Source: Acidobacteriota bacterium | Lineage (GTDB): Bacteria; Acidobacteriota; Terriglobia; Terriglobales; SCQP01 | Length of the DNA: 64,000 nucleotides | Assembly: GCA_027459505.1 (NCBI GenBank) | Contig: DAIDIE010000018.1 | Span: 145,571 to 209,570 of the forward strand | Direction: 5' to 3' | Shown: piece by piece, positions 9,204-17,578 of the stretch | Numbering within the stretch: position 1 is the stretch's first letter | Layout: each line of letters starts with the position of its first letter | Notes under the pieces: generated by a model | Told to the model about the DNA's origin: nothing | The model's input: the letters and a program-made list of their open reading frames with translations, nothing else | Databases searched by the model: none | Made by a program: the position numbers and the translations under genes

Positions 9204-10829
9204 CTAGGCGAACGCGGCTGAAAACTCTTCGTAACTGCCCTGGAAGTCGTCGATCTTTCCCGGTTCAAAATGCCAGATGCGGCTGGCGCACTCCTCGATC
9301 AAGTCCTGGTCATGGGTTACCAGCAGCACCGTTCCTTCATAACGCTGCAGGGCGATGTTGAGGGCGGTAATCGATTCCAGATCCAGATGGTTGGTGGGTT
9401 CATCCATTACCAGAATATTCGGCTTTTGAATCATGAGCCGGCAGAAGAGCAGCCGTGCGGTTTCGCCGCCCGAGAGCGCCTCAGTTGGCTTCATGCCTTC
9501 CTCACCGTTGAAGAGCATCTGACCCAGCACGCCACGCACTTCTTCGCGCGACAGACTTGGATCGAACTGGTGCAGCCAGTCGCCCACCGTCATTCCCTTG
9601 GCGATGAGGCCGGTTTGATCCTGCGGGAAATAGCCGACCGAAGCCTCGTGCCCCCACTTTACCGAGCCGCCATCGATGCTTTTGGGCTCCTCTTGGACCT
9701 GCAGCAAGTGCCCGGCTGGCGCGGTCAGGGTGGCATTGGCCAGCAGCGCGCGCACCAGAGTGGTCTTACCAACACCGTTGCGGCCGATCAGGGCGATTTT
9801 TTCGCCGCGCGCGATGGTGGCGCTGAAGTTCCGGATGACGTGCTGCTCTCCATAAGATTTGCTGACGCCCTCGAACTCGAGCGCGTGGCGGCCGGAGGGG
9901 CGCCGCTGTTCAAACTTGATATAGGGGCGGCGAATGTTGCTGCGTGCCAGTTCCGTGGTCTGCAGCCGTTCGACCTCTTTGCGGCGCGAGGTGACCTGGC
10001 TGGAGCGCGTGCCCGCGGCAAAGCGGGAGATGAATTCGTTCAACTGCGCAATCTTCTTTTCGCGCTGCGCATTTTCCGATTCGATACGGCTGCGAATCTG
10101 GGTTTTGGCGATCACCATGTCGTTGTAGCCGCCGGTGTAGGTGATGATCGTCTGGTAATCGATATCAGCGGTGTGGGTGCAGACGCTGTTCAGGAAATGG
10201 CGATCGTGAGAGATCACGATCAGCGTGCCCTGGTAGGAGTTGAGGAACTCCTGCAACCAGTGAATTGAATCCAAATCGAGGTGGTTGGTGGGCTCATCGA
10301 GCAGCAGCGCTTGCGGGTTGCCAAACAGCGCCTGGGCCAGCAACACACGAACTTTCTGACCGCCCTGCAGCTCGCCCATCGTGCGTTCGTGCAATTCATC
10401 GGGTATATCGAGCCCCTGCAGCAGAATAGCGGCGTCGCTCTCGGCGGTGTAGCCATCCTCTTCGGAAACAACGCCTTCCAATTCGCCGAGCCGCATGCCA
10501 TCCTCGTCGGTCAGTTCGGGTTTGGCATACAGGATTTCGCGCTCTTCCAGAGCCGCCCACAGCGGGGCATTGCCCATGATTACCGTGTCGATTACCCGGA
10601 ACCTGTCAAAGGCGAACTGGTCCTGACGCAGCACGCCCATCTTGCGAGGCCGTACGACAGTGCCCACCTGCGGGTCAATCTCACCGCTGAGCAGCTTCAT
10701 GAAAGTGGATTTGCCGGCCCCATTGGGTCCGGTCAGGCCGTAGCGGCGGCCCGCGGAAAAGGTCGTGGTGACGTTTTCAAACAGAATCTTTGCGCCGTAG
10801 CGCATGGTGACGTTGTTGACTGAAATCAT
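9204..10829 (-). CDS. ABC-F ATPase, YbiT type
   Basis: Soluble protein with two ATP-binding cassettes and no membrane domain; ABC-F proteins bind the ribosomal E-site and tune translation or relieve stalled ribosomes. Walker A motifs GPNGAGKST (34-42) and GRNGVGKTT, signatures GGQKVRVLLAQAL and SGGETARLLFCRL, and Walker B/D-loop LLLDEPTNHLDL and LVMDEPTNHLDLE are all intact. The inter-domain linker (AQREKKIAQLNEFISRFAA) is the P-site-tRNA-interacting element, and the N-terminal LRQDQFAF and VIDTVIMGN segments match YbiT rather than EttA or Uup. 541 aa. Divergent from the Spy-like gene. Confidence 0.92.
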   Translation of the reverse strand: MISVNNVTMRYGAKILFENVTTTFSAGRRYGLTGPNGAGKSTFMKLLSGEIDPQVGTVVRPRKMGVLRQDQFAFDRFRVIDTVIMGNAPLWAALEEREILYAKPELTDEDGMRLGELEGVVSEEDGYTAESDAAILLQGLDIPDELHERTMGELQGGQKVRVLLAQALFGNPQALLLDEPTNHLDLDSIHWLQEFLNSYQGTLIVISHDRHFLNSVCTHTADIDYQTIITYTGGYNDMVIAKTQIRSRIESENAQREKKIAQLNEFISRFAAGTRSSQVTSRRKEVERLQTTELARSNIRRPYIKFEQRRPSGRHALEFEGVSKSYGEQHVIRNFSATIARGEKIALIGRNGVGKTTLVRALLANATLTAPAGHLLQVQEEPKSIDGGSVKWGHEASVGYFPQDQTGLIAKGMTVGDWLHQFDPSLSREEVRGVLGQMLFNGEEGMKPTEALSGGETARLLFCRLMIQKPNILVMDEPTNHLDLESITALNIALQRYEGTVLLVTHDQDLIEECASRIWHFEPGKIDDFQGSYEEFSAAFA

Positions 10830-11131
10830 GAGCGGAATGGGTGGAAAAAAGATACGGGAAGTCCTATTTTACCAGACACTTAGGCTCATGCGGCAGGCGC
10901 ATCGCTTTGTTTTTGGGCTGCCGGTGTAGTGGGGAGCACGCATTGCCGGAGTGGTTCTCCGCGCATGCACAACCGTGGCGCACATTCATTGGGCGCGTCT
11001 GGGAATCCCCTTGCTTGGCACCATCACGAGCCGCCTGCTACCTTTTTTCTTTTGCGTGACTGTTACCCTGACGCAACAGTTGGCGTAGTTGTGGACAGGA
11101 TCGAAAGGATGATCCAGGAGGACGAGAAAAC
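10830..11131. other. 302-bp divergent intergenic region with an inverted repeat
   Basis: No coding signal seen. An inverted repeat TTGCGT-N13-ACGCAA (11052-11076) lies about 55 bp before the Spy-like start and could be an operator. The ribosome-binding site AGGAGG sits ten bases before ATG 11132. No clear promoter hexamers were recognised. Confidence 0.35.
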
Positions 11132-11713
11132 ATGAAGAAGCTTTGGAGAAGCAAGGTGGCAACGGTGGGCGCGCTGGCGCTGGCGCTCAGTTGCGGATCG
11201 ATGGTGATGGCGCAGGATCAGGGCGGCGCGGGCGCTCCGGGGGGCCCGGGAGGCGGCGGTTTTCAAGGTTATCGCCAAGGCGGTGGTCCAGGCCAGTGGG
11301 GACCACATCGTGGCCCCGGTGCGTTTGGGATTTTGCGTCAACTCAACCTCACGCCGGATCAGCAGCAAAAGCTGCACACGATTTTTCAGCAGAACGGCCC
11401 GCAAATGCGACAACTGATGCAGCAAATGCGGCAGCAGCGGCAACAATTGAACAGCTTGACGCACCAGACGCCGTTCAATGATGGCCAGGCCCAGACGTTG
11501 GCCAAGCAGCTTGGCCAGACCTTTACCCAGCTCAGCCTGTTACGCGCACGCCTGCAGTCGCAGCTGTGGGCAACGCTCACTCCCGATCAGCAGGCCAAGT
11601 GGACGCAGATCGAGCAGCAGATGCGGCAGCGCCGCCAGCAGTGGATGCAAAACCACCCGCATCCCGGCCGTCCAGGAGCACCTGCTGCGCCAGCGCCTCC
11701 TTCCAACCAGTAG
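11132..11713 (+). CDS. Spy/CpxP-like periplasmic protein
   Basis: Secreted protein with an N-terminal signal peptide (Lys-rich start, then AALALALS-type core, cleavage likely near MAQDQ at 26-30). After a Gly/Pro-rich stretch, the helical body carries two LTPDQQ motifs at 73-78 and 149-154, the LTxxQ signature of the Spy/CpxP family of periplasmic chaperones and metal-responsive sensors. The helices are extremely rich in Gln, Arg and Met (MRQLMQQMRQQRQQ). 193 aa; Pro/Ala-rich tail. A strong hairpin follows the gene. Envelope-stress or metal-stress protection is the likely role; no partner kinase is nearby. Confidence 0.82.
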   Translation: MKKLWRSKVATVGALALALSCGSMVMAQDQGGAGAPGGPGGGGFQGYRQGGGPGQWGPHRGPGAFGILRQLNLTPDQQQKLHTIFQQNGPQMRQLMQQMRQQRQQLNSLTHQTPFNDGQAQTLAKQLGQTFTQLSLLRARLQSQLWATLTPDQQAKWTQIEQQMRQRRQQWMQNHPHPGRPGAPAAPAPPSNQ

Positions 11714-11748
11714 GCCTGGCCTGTGGCCCTCTCTGCGGGAACCAATGC

Positions 11749-11776
11749 AAAAGGCCGGCTGAGGAGCCGGCCTTTT
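11749..11776 (+). terminator. Rho-independent terminator after Spy-like gene
   Basis: Perfect 12-bp stem AAAAGGCCGGCT / AGCCGGCCTTTT around a GAGG loop, with the terminal T-run built into the stem. Symmetric, so it could act from both sides. Confidence 0.85.
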
Positions 11777-11818
11777 GGCGGCACGGCCGCTTTTATTCCA
11801 CCCGCTTCGGTGTCCGCC

Positions 11819-11935
11819 CCCACCCCTAGCCGCGCGGCGGGGCGCGGGGACCCCGGCCCCACCCCACGCCGCGCGGCGCGGCGCGGGGACCCCGGCCCCA
11901 CCCCACGCCGCGCGGCGCGGCGCGGGGACCCCGGC
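11819..11935. repeat. 39-bp GC-rich tandem repeat, three copies
   Basis: Copies at 11819-11857 (diverged), 11858-11896 and 11897-11935 (identical). The unit contains GCCGCGCGGCGCGGCGCGG and the palindromic GGGGACCCC core. It interrupts repeat copy A between GTCCG and GGCCGAAG, which are adjacent in copy B. Confidence 0.9.
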
Positions 11936-11967
11936 CGAAGCTCACGGATGATGGCCGCGCATTACTA

Positions 11968-12080
11968 GCCCGAGTTCGTCACACCACGGGCTTCTGTGAT
12001 CGAGCCGCATGCGGCTTTTCCTGTTGAGAAAAGCCGCACTCTTCTCCGTCCCAACGACTCGCCTAGTGACGAACTCGGGC
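11968..12080. mobile_element. 113-bp MITE-like element with 15-bp perfect terminal inverted repeats
   Basis: The ends are GCCCGAGTTCGTCAC (11968-11982) and its exact reverse complement (12066-12080). Inside is a second perfect hairpin, GCGGCTTTTC-N7-GAAAAGCCGC (12011-12037). Removing these 113 bp restores ACTAGTCGCC, exactly as read in copy B on the other strand, so the insertion is precise and leaves no target duplication that can be seen. No coding capacity. It could be a non-autonomous element or a structured RNA/DNA cassette. Confidence 0.65.
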
Positions 12081-12192
12081 GTCGCCAGCGGTGCGGGACC
12101 TAAACGGCAACCCCGGGCCTTCGCTACGACTTCGGCCTGCGATTTCGAACTCGAAAGCAGTTCGACTCGGCCGTGGCTCGTCACGTAACGGG

Positions 12193-12687
12193 CTACGCGG
12201 CGCGCTCGATCTCGGCCCGCGGGACCTCAATCCCAAGCGCCGTCGCCAGATCGATCAGGTGATCTTGTTCGTCGACCAGGATGCGGCGAATTTCTTCCGC
12301 CATGGCATACTCGCCGAGCGCTTCACATTGCCGGACCCGCTCGCGGTAGTTGCGGATCGTCGTCTCTTCGTTGTGCATATCCGAGCGCAGCATCGCCTCG
12401 GCATTTTCAGTTTGAACGACTTCACAGGGCCGTACGCTGGGCATGCCTCCCAGGTAGTCGATCTGCCGCGAGATGGTAAGCGCGTGGGAGAGCTCCTCTT
12501 TGGAATGCAGCTCGAGCTGGCTGGCGATGCTCATGTACTTGGCGCCCTTGAGCACCTGGGAATAGACTACGTAAGCGATGATGGCCTGGTACTCGCGGGC
12601 GAGATCGCCATTGAGCGCCTCAATCAGTTGTTCGCGGGTGACGGCGGGCGAACTGGAGTGGTTCTTGCGACTTTTAAAGAAGGCCAT
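12193..12687 (-). CDS. Ferritin-like / bacterioferritin-family protein
   Basis: Four-helix-bundle protein expected to bind and oxidise iron or to protect DNA during stress. Likely di-iron ligands are Glu32 (AREYQAI), Glu65 and His68 (HSKEELSH), Glu107/108 (HNEETT), and Glu140 with His143 (VDEQDH), one set per helix as in ferritin-like proteins. 164 aa, close to bacterioferritin length, but without an obvious haem-ligand Met in the usual place. The upstream sequence contains AAAGGATGT near the start (minus strand). Bounded downstream by repeat copy A. Confidence 0.85.
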   Translation of the reverse strand: MAFFKSRKNHSSSPAVTREQLIEALNGDLAREYQAIIAYVVYSQVLKGAKYMSIASQLELHSKEELSHALTISRQIDYLGGMPSVRPCEVVQTENAEAMLRSDMHNEETTIRNYRERVRQCEALGEYAMAEEIRRILVDEQDHLIDLATALGIEVPRAEIERAA

Positions 12688-12844
12688 ACGACATCCTTTC
12701 GGCTGCTACTAACGGAATAGACCCGCCAAAACAGAGCGGGGTTGCCCCTGGCCGAGGGCGGTTGCCGGGGTGCACTTCCAGGTGCCTGGGCCGCCGGAAA
12801 CACCCGGCGAGCAGGGCAACTCTGGTAGGCTAAGAAACCGCCCT

Positions 12845-14116
12845 ATGAAGTTGCGGATCAAATTCCCGTTTGCCGCCTACCTCTCTGCGGCCACCCCGGA
12901 GCAGCTCGATCCGGCTACGGAATTTTCCTACTCTGGCTACCAGATTCAGTTGAGTTTTGAAGGGCATCTGCCGCTGACGCTGTCCTCCGGGGAGGAGCCG
13001 CACTTCCGGCCGCTGACCCATCTGCTGGTGGTGGTTGATGACCTGGAGTTTCAAGCCGGCGCCAACCGGCCGGCCACGCTGTTGCGCAGTTTGGTGCAGC
13101 CGCTTGATCCGAACCGGCTGCTGGACTTGCTCACCGCCATCATTAATCGCATTAACCGCGGCATCCGCAACTTCGGGCTGGTACCACGCGCCGCCGAGAT
13201 CCAGCCCACCGAGGATCAGGCCCGGTCGCTGTTGCGACAGTGGGAGACGGAGTTTAGCGAGGATGGCGCCAACTGGGAGTCGGTGTTTCCGCCCTCCGTG
13301 ATTCCTGACTTCACTTCCGTGTTTCTGGGAAACGTCGGCGACCACGACGCGCTCAGCATCAGCTATTGGCCCGACATTGAGGAAGCGATTCAGGAGGATC
13401 TGCGCCCCGGTCCGGAACAGGAGTTTGTGACCAACTCTTTGGACCATATGCGGCAAGGCAACCTGCGACTGGCGCTGATGGAAGCGGTGGTTTGCCTGCA
13501 GATCGTCCTCAATCAGTTTCTGCGCGAGCATTTCACGCAGGTGCGCAACTATAGCCGCGAGAAACTGGACCGCGTTCTCGACCCCGGCGTTCCGCTGGTG
13601 ACGCGGGTGGGCTTGTTGCTGGACCTCCTACTGCCGGCGGATGACCGCAAGGCCACGAACCTGGAGCTGGTCATCAAGGCCCTGCGCTGGTGGGAGGAGC
13701 TTCTACATACCACCGGACACTTGCCCGAGGCGATTGGGCGCGAAGAGTTTGAAGCCTGCGTGCGCGAAGTCCTGGAGCTGGCCAAACGGTTGGGCCAACA
13801 GCGCGACATGATCATCGCCGCTCCAGAGTTGAAGGGCATTGCCGCCCATGTCTCGCGTAAGTTCGGAGTCCCGCTTCCGGAGATTCAAGTGCGGCGCCGC
13901 CACGACATGATCGTGCGCTTCCATATCGCCATTGCCAGTGCGACACCCTCCGCGGACGAAATGCTCCGCATCGTCGGAGAGCTGGCGGAGAGTTTCCGCC
14001 AGCGCGACCGCAAGTTCAACGACCGCAATCACCTGGTGGTTGGCTTTACCCGCTATCCCAACGAGACCATTGCCATGTGGATGCGCGGCGGCTGGTCGGT
14101 GCTGAAGGTCGACTGA
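12845..14116 (+). CDS. Conserved-looking protein of unknown function, 423 aa
   Basis: I do not recognise this protein. It appears soluble: no signal peptide, no membrane segment. It starts with a beta-rich region (MKLRIKFPFAAYLSAATPEQ), has a helical middle (residues ~205-340) containing QIVLNQFLREHFTQVRNY and an EELLHTTGHLPEA segment, and ends with the beta-type VVGFTRYPNETIAMWMRGGW. Codon use (strong third-position GC) is that of a real gene. ATG 12845 is preferred because the longer frame from 12770 begins with low-complexity sequence; no clear ribosome-binding site precedes either. It lies between two inverted copies of the interspersed repeat, next to the ferritin-like gene, which is divergent. 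Confidence 0.7.
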   Translation: MKLRIKFPFAAYLSAATPEQLDPATEFSYSGYQIQLSFEGHLPLTLSSGEEPHFRPLTHLLVVVDDLEFQAGANRPATLLRSLVQPLDPNRLLDLLTAIINRINRGIRNFGLVPRAAEIQPTEDQARSLLRQWETEFSEDGANWESVFPPSVIPDFTSVFLGNVGDHDALSISYWPDIEEAIQEDLRPGPEQEFVTNSLDHMRQGNLRLALMEAVVCLQIVLNQFLREHFTQVRNYSREKLDRVLDPGVPLVTRVGLLLDLLLPADDRKATNLELVIKALRWWEELLHTTGHLPEAIGREEFEACVREVLELAKRLGQQRDMIIAAPELKGIAAHVSRKFGVPLPEIQVRRRHDMIVRFHIAIASATPSADEMLRIVGELAESFRQRDRKFNDRNHLVVGFTRYPNETIAMWMRGGWSVLKVD

Positions 14117-14213
14117 CGACATTCTGCCCCCGGCAGAAGCCTGTTGCGGCCATCGATCTTTGCGCGGAGCTAACCTTTGCGCTGAGCTAACGCGCACTGG
14201 GCTCAAAAGCATC

Positions 14214-14386
14214 ACGAGCCAGGGCCGAGTCGAACTGCTTTCGAGTTCGAAATCGCAGGCCGAAGTCGTAGCCAAGGTCCGGGGTTGCCGTTTAGGTCCC
14301 GCACCGCTGGCGACTAGTAAAGCGCGGCCACCATCCGTGAGCTTCGGCCGGACACCGAAGCGGGTGGAATAAATGCGGCCGTGCCG
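14214..14386 (+). repeat. Interspersed repeat, copy B (intact reference copy)
   Basis: About 173 bp: ACGAGCCAGGGCCGAG end, then a TCGAAC-N9-GTTCGA inverted repeat, the CGCAGGCCGAAGTCGTAG block, GGTCCGGGGTTGCCGTTTAG, the ACTAGT site, and finally GGAATAAATGCGGCCGTGCC. It is the reverse complement of copy A without the two insertions. It sits between the 423-aa gene and lutA. Confidence 0.85.
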
Positions 14387-14648
14387 CGCGCAGCGGCGGC
14401 GCGCCGCTTCAGAAGAGGGAAGAGGCGACTCGCCTGCGGCTTGAGCCCCTGATTGGTATACTTGCCTGCACGCGCCTGAGCTTTTTTGCGCACCGGACGT
14501 GGTGGCAGGCGCATGTGCAGAGCGCGTGCACAACGAACGATCGTTGGCCAGCATACGTCAAGCGCCGCGGCAGTCATGGGCCGCTCAACTGGGGCAACTC
14601 CGCGAAGCGGACCGCGCCGCTGACCGGATTTGGACAACAGGCAAGTTC
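14387..14648. other. Leader region of lutABC
   Basis: This is the rest of the 532-bp gap before lutA. Apart from repeat copy B I see no convincing coding frame. The TATACT at about 14457-14462 could be a -10 box but has no good -35 partner. The frame of lutA is open upstream to 14499, but that extension has no family similarity. Confidence 0.4.
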
Positions 14649-15392
14649 TTGCGCATTACACTTTTTATCACCTGTTACAACGACACGCTCTTCCCGGAAA
14701 CGGGCAAGGCGGTGGTGCGTCTGCTGGAGCGGTTGGGGCACAGCGTGGACTTTCCTCTGCAACAGACCTGCTGTGGGCAAATGCATTACAACACTGGCTA
14801 CCAGCAAGAGGCTCTCCCGCTGCTGCGGCATTTTGTTGAGGTATTCCGGGACGCCGAGGTGATTTGCGCTCCCTCGTCCTCCTGTGTGGCGATGATGCGC
14901 GACCACTATCTCAAGATGGCCGAAGCCAGCGGCGACAAGGCTCTTGAAAGAGATACGGCCTTGCTGTTGCCCCGGGTCCACGAGCTTACCGAGTTGCTGG
15001 TTGATCGGCTGGGACTGGAAGATGTGGGCGCCTACTACCCCCATCGCGTGACCTATCACGCCAGTTGTCATTCGCTGCGCAGTCTTTGCCTTGGGGACAA
15101 ACCACTGCGGCTGTTACGGCAGGTGCGTGGACTGGAGTTGGTGGAGCTTTCCAATATTGACCGCTGCTGCGGTTTTGGAGGGACGTTTGCAGTGAAGAAT
15201 CCCGACGTGTCCGCGGCAATGCTCTCCGAAAAACTCAAAGATGTGGAGGACACCGCCGCGGAGGTCTGCACCGCGGTGGACAATTCCTGCCTGATGCACA
15301 TTCTCGGTGGACTGCATCGCCAGCGCGCCGGTGTGAGCGCCCGCCATATAGCCGAGATTCTGGCATCGACCTTAGAGGAGCCCGCGCTATGA
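14649..15392 (+). CDS. lutA: Lactate utilisation protein LutA (Fe-S oxidoreductase subunit)
   Basis: Subunit of the LutABC (LldEFG) L-lactate oxidation complex, which turns L-lactate into pyruvate. The protein has two cysteine-rich CCG-type modules (QQTCCGQMHYNTG and DRCCGFGGTF) that bind Fe-S clusters. The TTG at 14649 gives a 247-aa protein starting RITLFITCYND, matching the family N-terminus; the longer upstream frame does not fit the family. The gene overlaps lutB by 4 bp (ATGA), showing translational coupling. No lactate permease or LutR-like regulator is visible next to it. Confidence 0.9.
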   Translation: MRITLFITCYNDTLFPETGKAVVRLLERLGHSVDFPLQQTCCGQMHYNTGYQQEALPLLRHFVEVFRDAEVICAPSSSCVAMMRDHYLKMAEASGDKALERDTALLLPRVHELTELLVDRLGLEDVGAYYPHRVTYHASCHSLRSLCLGDKPLRLLRQVRGLELVELSNIDRCCGFGGTFAVKNPDVSAAMLSEKLKDVEDTAAEVCTAVDNSCLMHILGGLHRQRAGVSARHIAEILASTLEEPAL

Positions 15393-16810
15393 CTGTGCGC
15401 GTTGGAGATGCCGCCCAGGCGCCGCCATTCCAGAGGGCGGCTTTGCCCCTTTTGGAAGACAGCCAGTTGCGCAAGAACGTCCGGCACGCCACGGGCGTTA
15501 TCCAGCGCAAGCGCGCGCTGGTCGCCGGAGAACTGAGCGATTGGCAACAACTCCGCGCCGCGGCGAGCGCGATCAAACAGCAAACGCTGCGCCATCTCGA
15601 CGAGTACTTACTGCGCTTTGAGGCTGCCTGCGTCGCCGCCGGGGGCCAGGTGCACTGGGCGCGGGATGCTGATGAAGCCAACGCGATCGTTCTGGCGCTT
15701 ATCCGGAGCCAGAACGCCTCTGAGGTGGTCAAGATCAAGACCATGACCTCGGATGAGACCGGACTCAATCGCGCCCTGGAGGCCGGCGGAGTCCATCCCT
15801 ACGAGACCGATCTGGCGGAATTGATTGTGCAGATGGGCGAGGACCGTCCATCCCATATCGTGGTTCCCGCCTTGCACAAAAATCGCAGTCAGGTGCGCGA
15901 GATTTTTCGCGAAAAAATGGGGTTGCCCGGGCTTGGCGACCGTCCCGAGGATCTCACCGCAGCCGCGCGCAGCTATTTACGCGAGAAGTTTTTGCGGGTC
16001 CCGGTCGCCGTCTGCGGCGCCAATTTTCTGCTCGCCGACACCGGAGGCGTGTGCATTGTCGAATCCGAGGGCAATGGGCGTATGTGTCTGACGCTGCCCA
16101 AGACCCTCATTGCCATTGCCGGTATCGAAAAGGTGATTCCGAGCTTTCGCGATCTGGAGGTCTTTCTGCAGTTGTTGCCGCGATCGGCCACGGGCGAGCG
16201 GATGAATCCCTACAACTCCATCTGGACTGGAGTCCGCGAGGGCGATGGTCCGCACCAGTTTCATGTTGTCCTGCTGGATAACGGTCGCAGCGGCATTCTT
16301 GCCGATGCGGAAGCGCGCCAGACACTGCACTGCATTCGTTGCGGCGCCTGCCTGAACGCCTGCCCGGTCTACCGCCAGACCGGGGGACACGCCTACGGCT
16401 CAACCTACGCCGGTCCGATTGGCGCCATTCTGACCCCACAGTTGCAGCAAATGCGTCATTCGCAGTCGCTGCCCTATGCCTCGTCGTTGTGTGGCGCCTG
16501 CTACGAGGTGTGTCCGGTCAAAATCAATATTCCTGAGGTGCTCATTCACCTGCGAGGACGCGTGGTCGAGCAGAGTGGCCTCAGTGCGGAAGCGATCGGC
16601 ATGAAAGCGATGGCGGCAGTCTTTAGCAGCGCGCGCCGCCTCGAAGCTGCGCAACGGCTGGCGCAGCGCGGGCAATGGCCATGGGTGACTGACGGATGGA
16701 TACGCTCGCTGCCGGGCATGTTCGCCGGCTGGACCGCGGTGCGTGATCTGCGCGCGATTCCCAGACAATCCTTCCGGCAATGGTGGCGGGAGAGACAACA
16801 TGGCCGCTGA
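15389..16810 (+). CDS. lutB: Lactate utilisation protein LutB (ferredoxin-type subunit)
   Basis: Central subunit of the LutABC complex, 473 aa. The N-terminal two thirds is the LUD domain (ANAIVLALIRSQNASEVVKI and the GVCIVESEGNGR segment). The C-terminal part has two 4Fe-4S motifs, CIRCGACLNACP and CGACYEVCP, which carry electrons from lactate oxidation. It overlaps lutA by 4 bp and lutC by 11 bp, so all three are one translationally coupled operon. Confidence 0.93.
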   Translation: MTVRVGDAAQAPPFQRAALPLLEDSQLRKNVRHATGVIQRKRALVAGELSDWQQLRAAASAIKQQTLRHLDEYLLRFEAACVAAGGQVHWARDADEANAIVLALIRSQNASEVVKIKTMTSDETGLNRALEAGGVHPYETDLAELIVQMGEDRPSHIVVPALHKNRSQVREIFREKMGLPGLGDRPEDLTAAARSYLREKFLRVPVAVCGANFLLADTGGVCIVESEGNGRMCLTLPKTLIAIAGIEKVIPSFRDLEVFLQLLPRSATGERMNPYNSIWTGVREGDGPHQFHVVLLDNGRSGILADAEARQTLHCIRCGACLNACPVYRQTGGHAYGSTYAGPIGAILTPQLQQMRHSQSLPYASSLCGACYEVCPVKINIPEVLIHLRGRVVEQSGLSAEAIGMKAMAAVFSSARRLEAAQRLAQRGQWPWVTDGWIRSLPGMFAGWTAVRDLRAIPRQSFRQWWRERQHGR

Positions 16811-17438
16811 GGCAAAGCAGCAGATCCTGGCACGCATTCGCGAGGCCAACGAGCGCGCTGTGAGGGGCAAAGAAACCCCGGTGCCGCGCGATTACGTTCA
16901 CAGTGGGGGCCTGGACGCCGCCAGCAGGGAAGAGCTTTTTATCGAACGGTTGCGCGAGTACGACGCCAGCGTGACGGTGTGTGCTTCCGCTGGCTTGGCC
17001 TCGACGATCGGCGTCTTGCTGCAGGATCGCGGCTGGAAACACGTGATCATGGCGGCCGGCTTCCCCGCCGCCGCCCTGCCTTTTGGGTTCGAGTTCCGGC
17101 AGGAAGCCGAGGTGGAAAACAGCGATCTCGACGCCTGCGATGCAGTAATCACGGGCTGCGAGGTGGCAATTGCTGTCACCGGGAGTATTGTCCTGCGCCA
17201 TGGGGTGGGGCTGGGGCAGGGAACACGGCGCTTTACGCTGTTGCCCGACCGGCATCTTTGTGTGGTGCGCGCCGAACAACTTGTGGAGACGGTGCCGGAG
17301 GCGTTTGCATTGCTGGAACCTTTCACCAATGATCCCCTCACCACCATTTCCGGTCCTTCGGCGACGGCGGATATTGAGATGACGCGCATCCGCGGTGTGC
17401 ATGGGCCGCGCTTTCTGGAGGTGGTGTTGGTGCGGTGA
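16800..17438 (+). CDS. lutC: Lactate utilisation protein LutC (LUD domain)
   Basis: Third subunit of the L-lactate oxidation complex, a single LUD domain of 212 aa. Typical segments are VTGCEVAIAVTGSIVL and LLPDRHLCVVRAEQ, and the C-terminal SGPSATADIEMTRIRGVHGP, which is highly characteristic. The ATG at 16800 is preceded by GGGAGAG and lies inside the end of lutB; an in-frame start farther upstream would overlap lutB much more. Confidence 0.93.
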   Translation: MAAEAKQQILARIREANERAVRGKETPVPRDYVHSGGLDAASREELFIERLREYDASVTVCASAGLASTIGVLLQDRGWKHVIMAAGFPAAALPFGFEFRQEAEVENSDLDACDAVITGCEVAIAVTGSIVLRHGVGLGQGTRRFTLLPDRHLCVVRAEQLVETVPEAFALLEPFTNDPLTTISGPSATADIEMTRIRGVHGPRFLEVVLVR

Positions 17439-17578
17439 GGGTGTCCGGCGGACCTTCCAAAACGGAATCAACGTGCTCCAAAATGGGTTGTAGCTCCCCG
17501 GGGGAACCCCCCATCGGCAGGCTTGCCAACCGGCAACGCGTCCTGTATGGTGATCCACGAAAACGGGGTTGAGCCGAC

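Larger units (their letters stand above)
11781..12182 (-). repeat. Interspersed repeat, copy A (interrupted)
   Basis: Reverse-orientation copy of the element at 14214-14386. It begins with the GCACGGCCGC end and the CACCCGCTTCGGTGTCC block, and ends at the AGTTCGACTCGGCC-TGGCTCGT end. Relative to the other copy it carries two insertions: a 39-bp tandem array (11819-11935) and a 113-bp palindrome-ended element (11968-12080). It fills the gap between the convergent Spy-like and ferritin-like genes. Confidence 0.85.

Noticed and set aside
11819..11935. Possible CRISPR-like array
   Set aside because: Units are directly adjacent without spacers, and only three copies exist; it is a tandem repeat.
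11723..11968. Short plus-strand frame through the 39-bp tandem repeat (PTPRRAARRGDPG units)
   Set aside because: The repeat is a multiple of three, so the frame stays open by chance; the start lies in the terminator of the preceding gene.
12830..13531. 233-codon minus-strand frame opposite the unknown 423-aa gene
   Set aside because: Gln/Arg/His-rich translation typical of antisense frames. The plus-strand frame has better composition and continues much longer.
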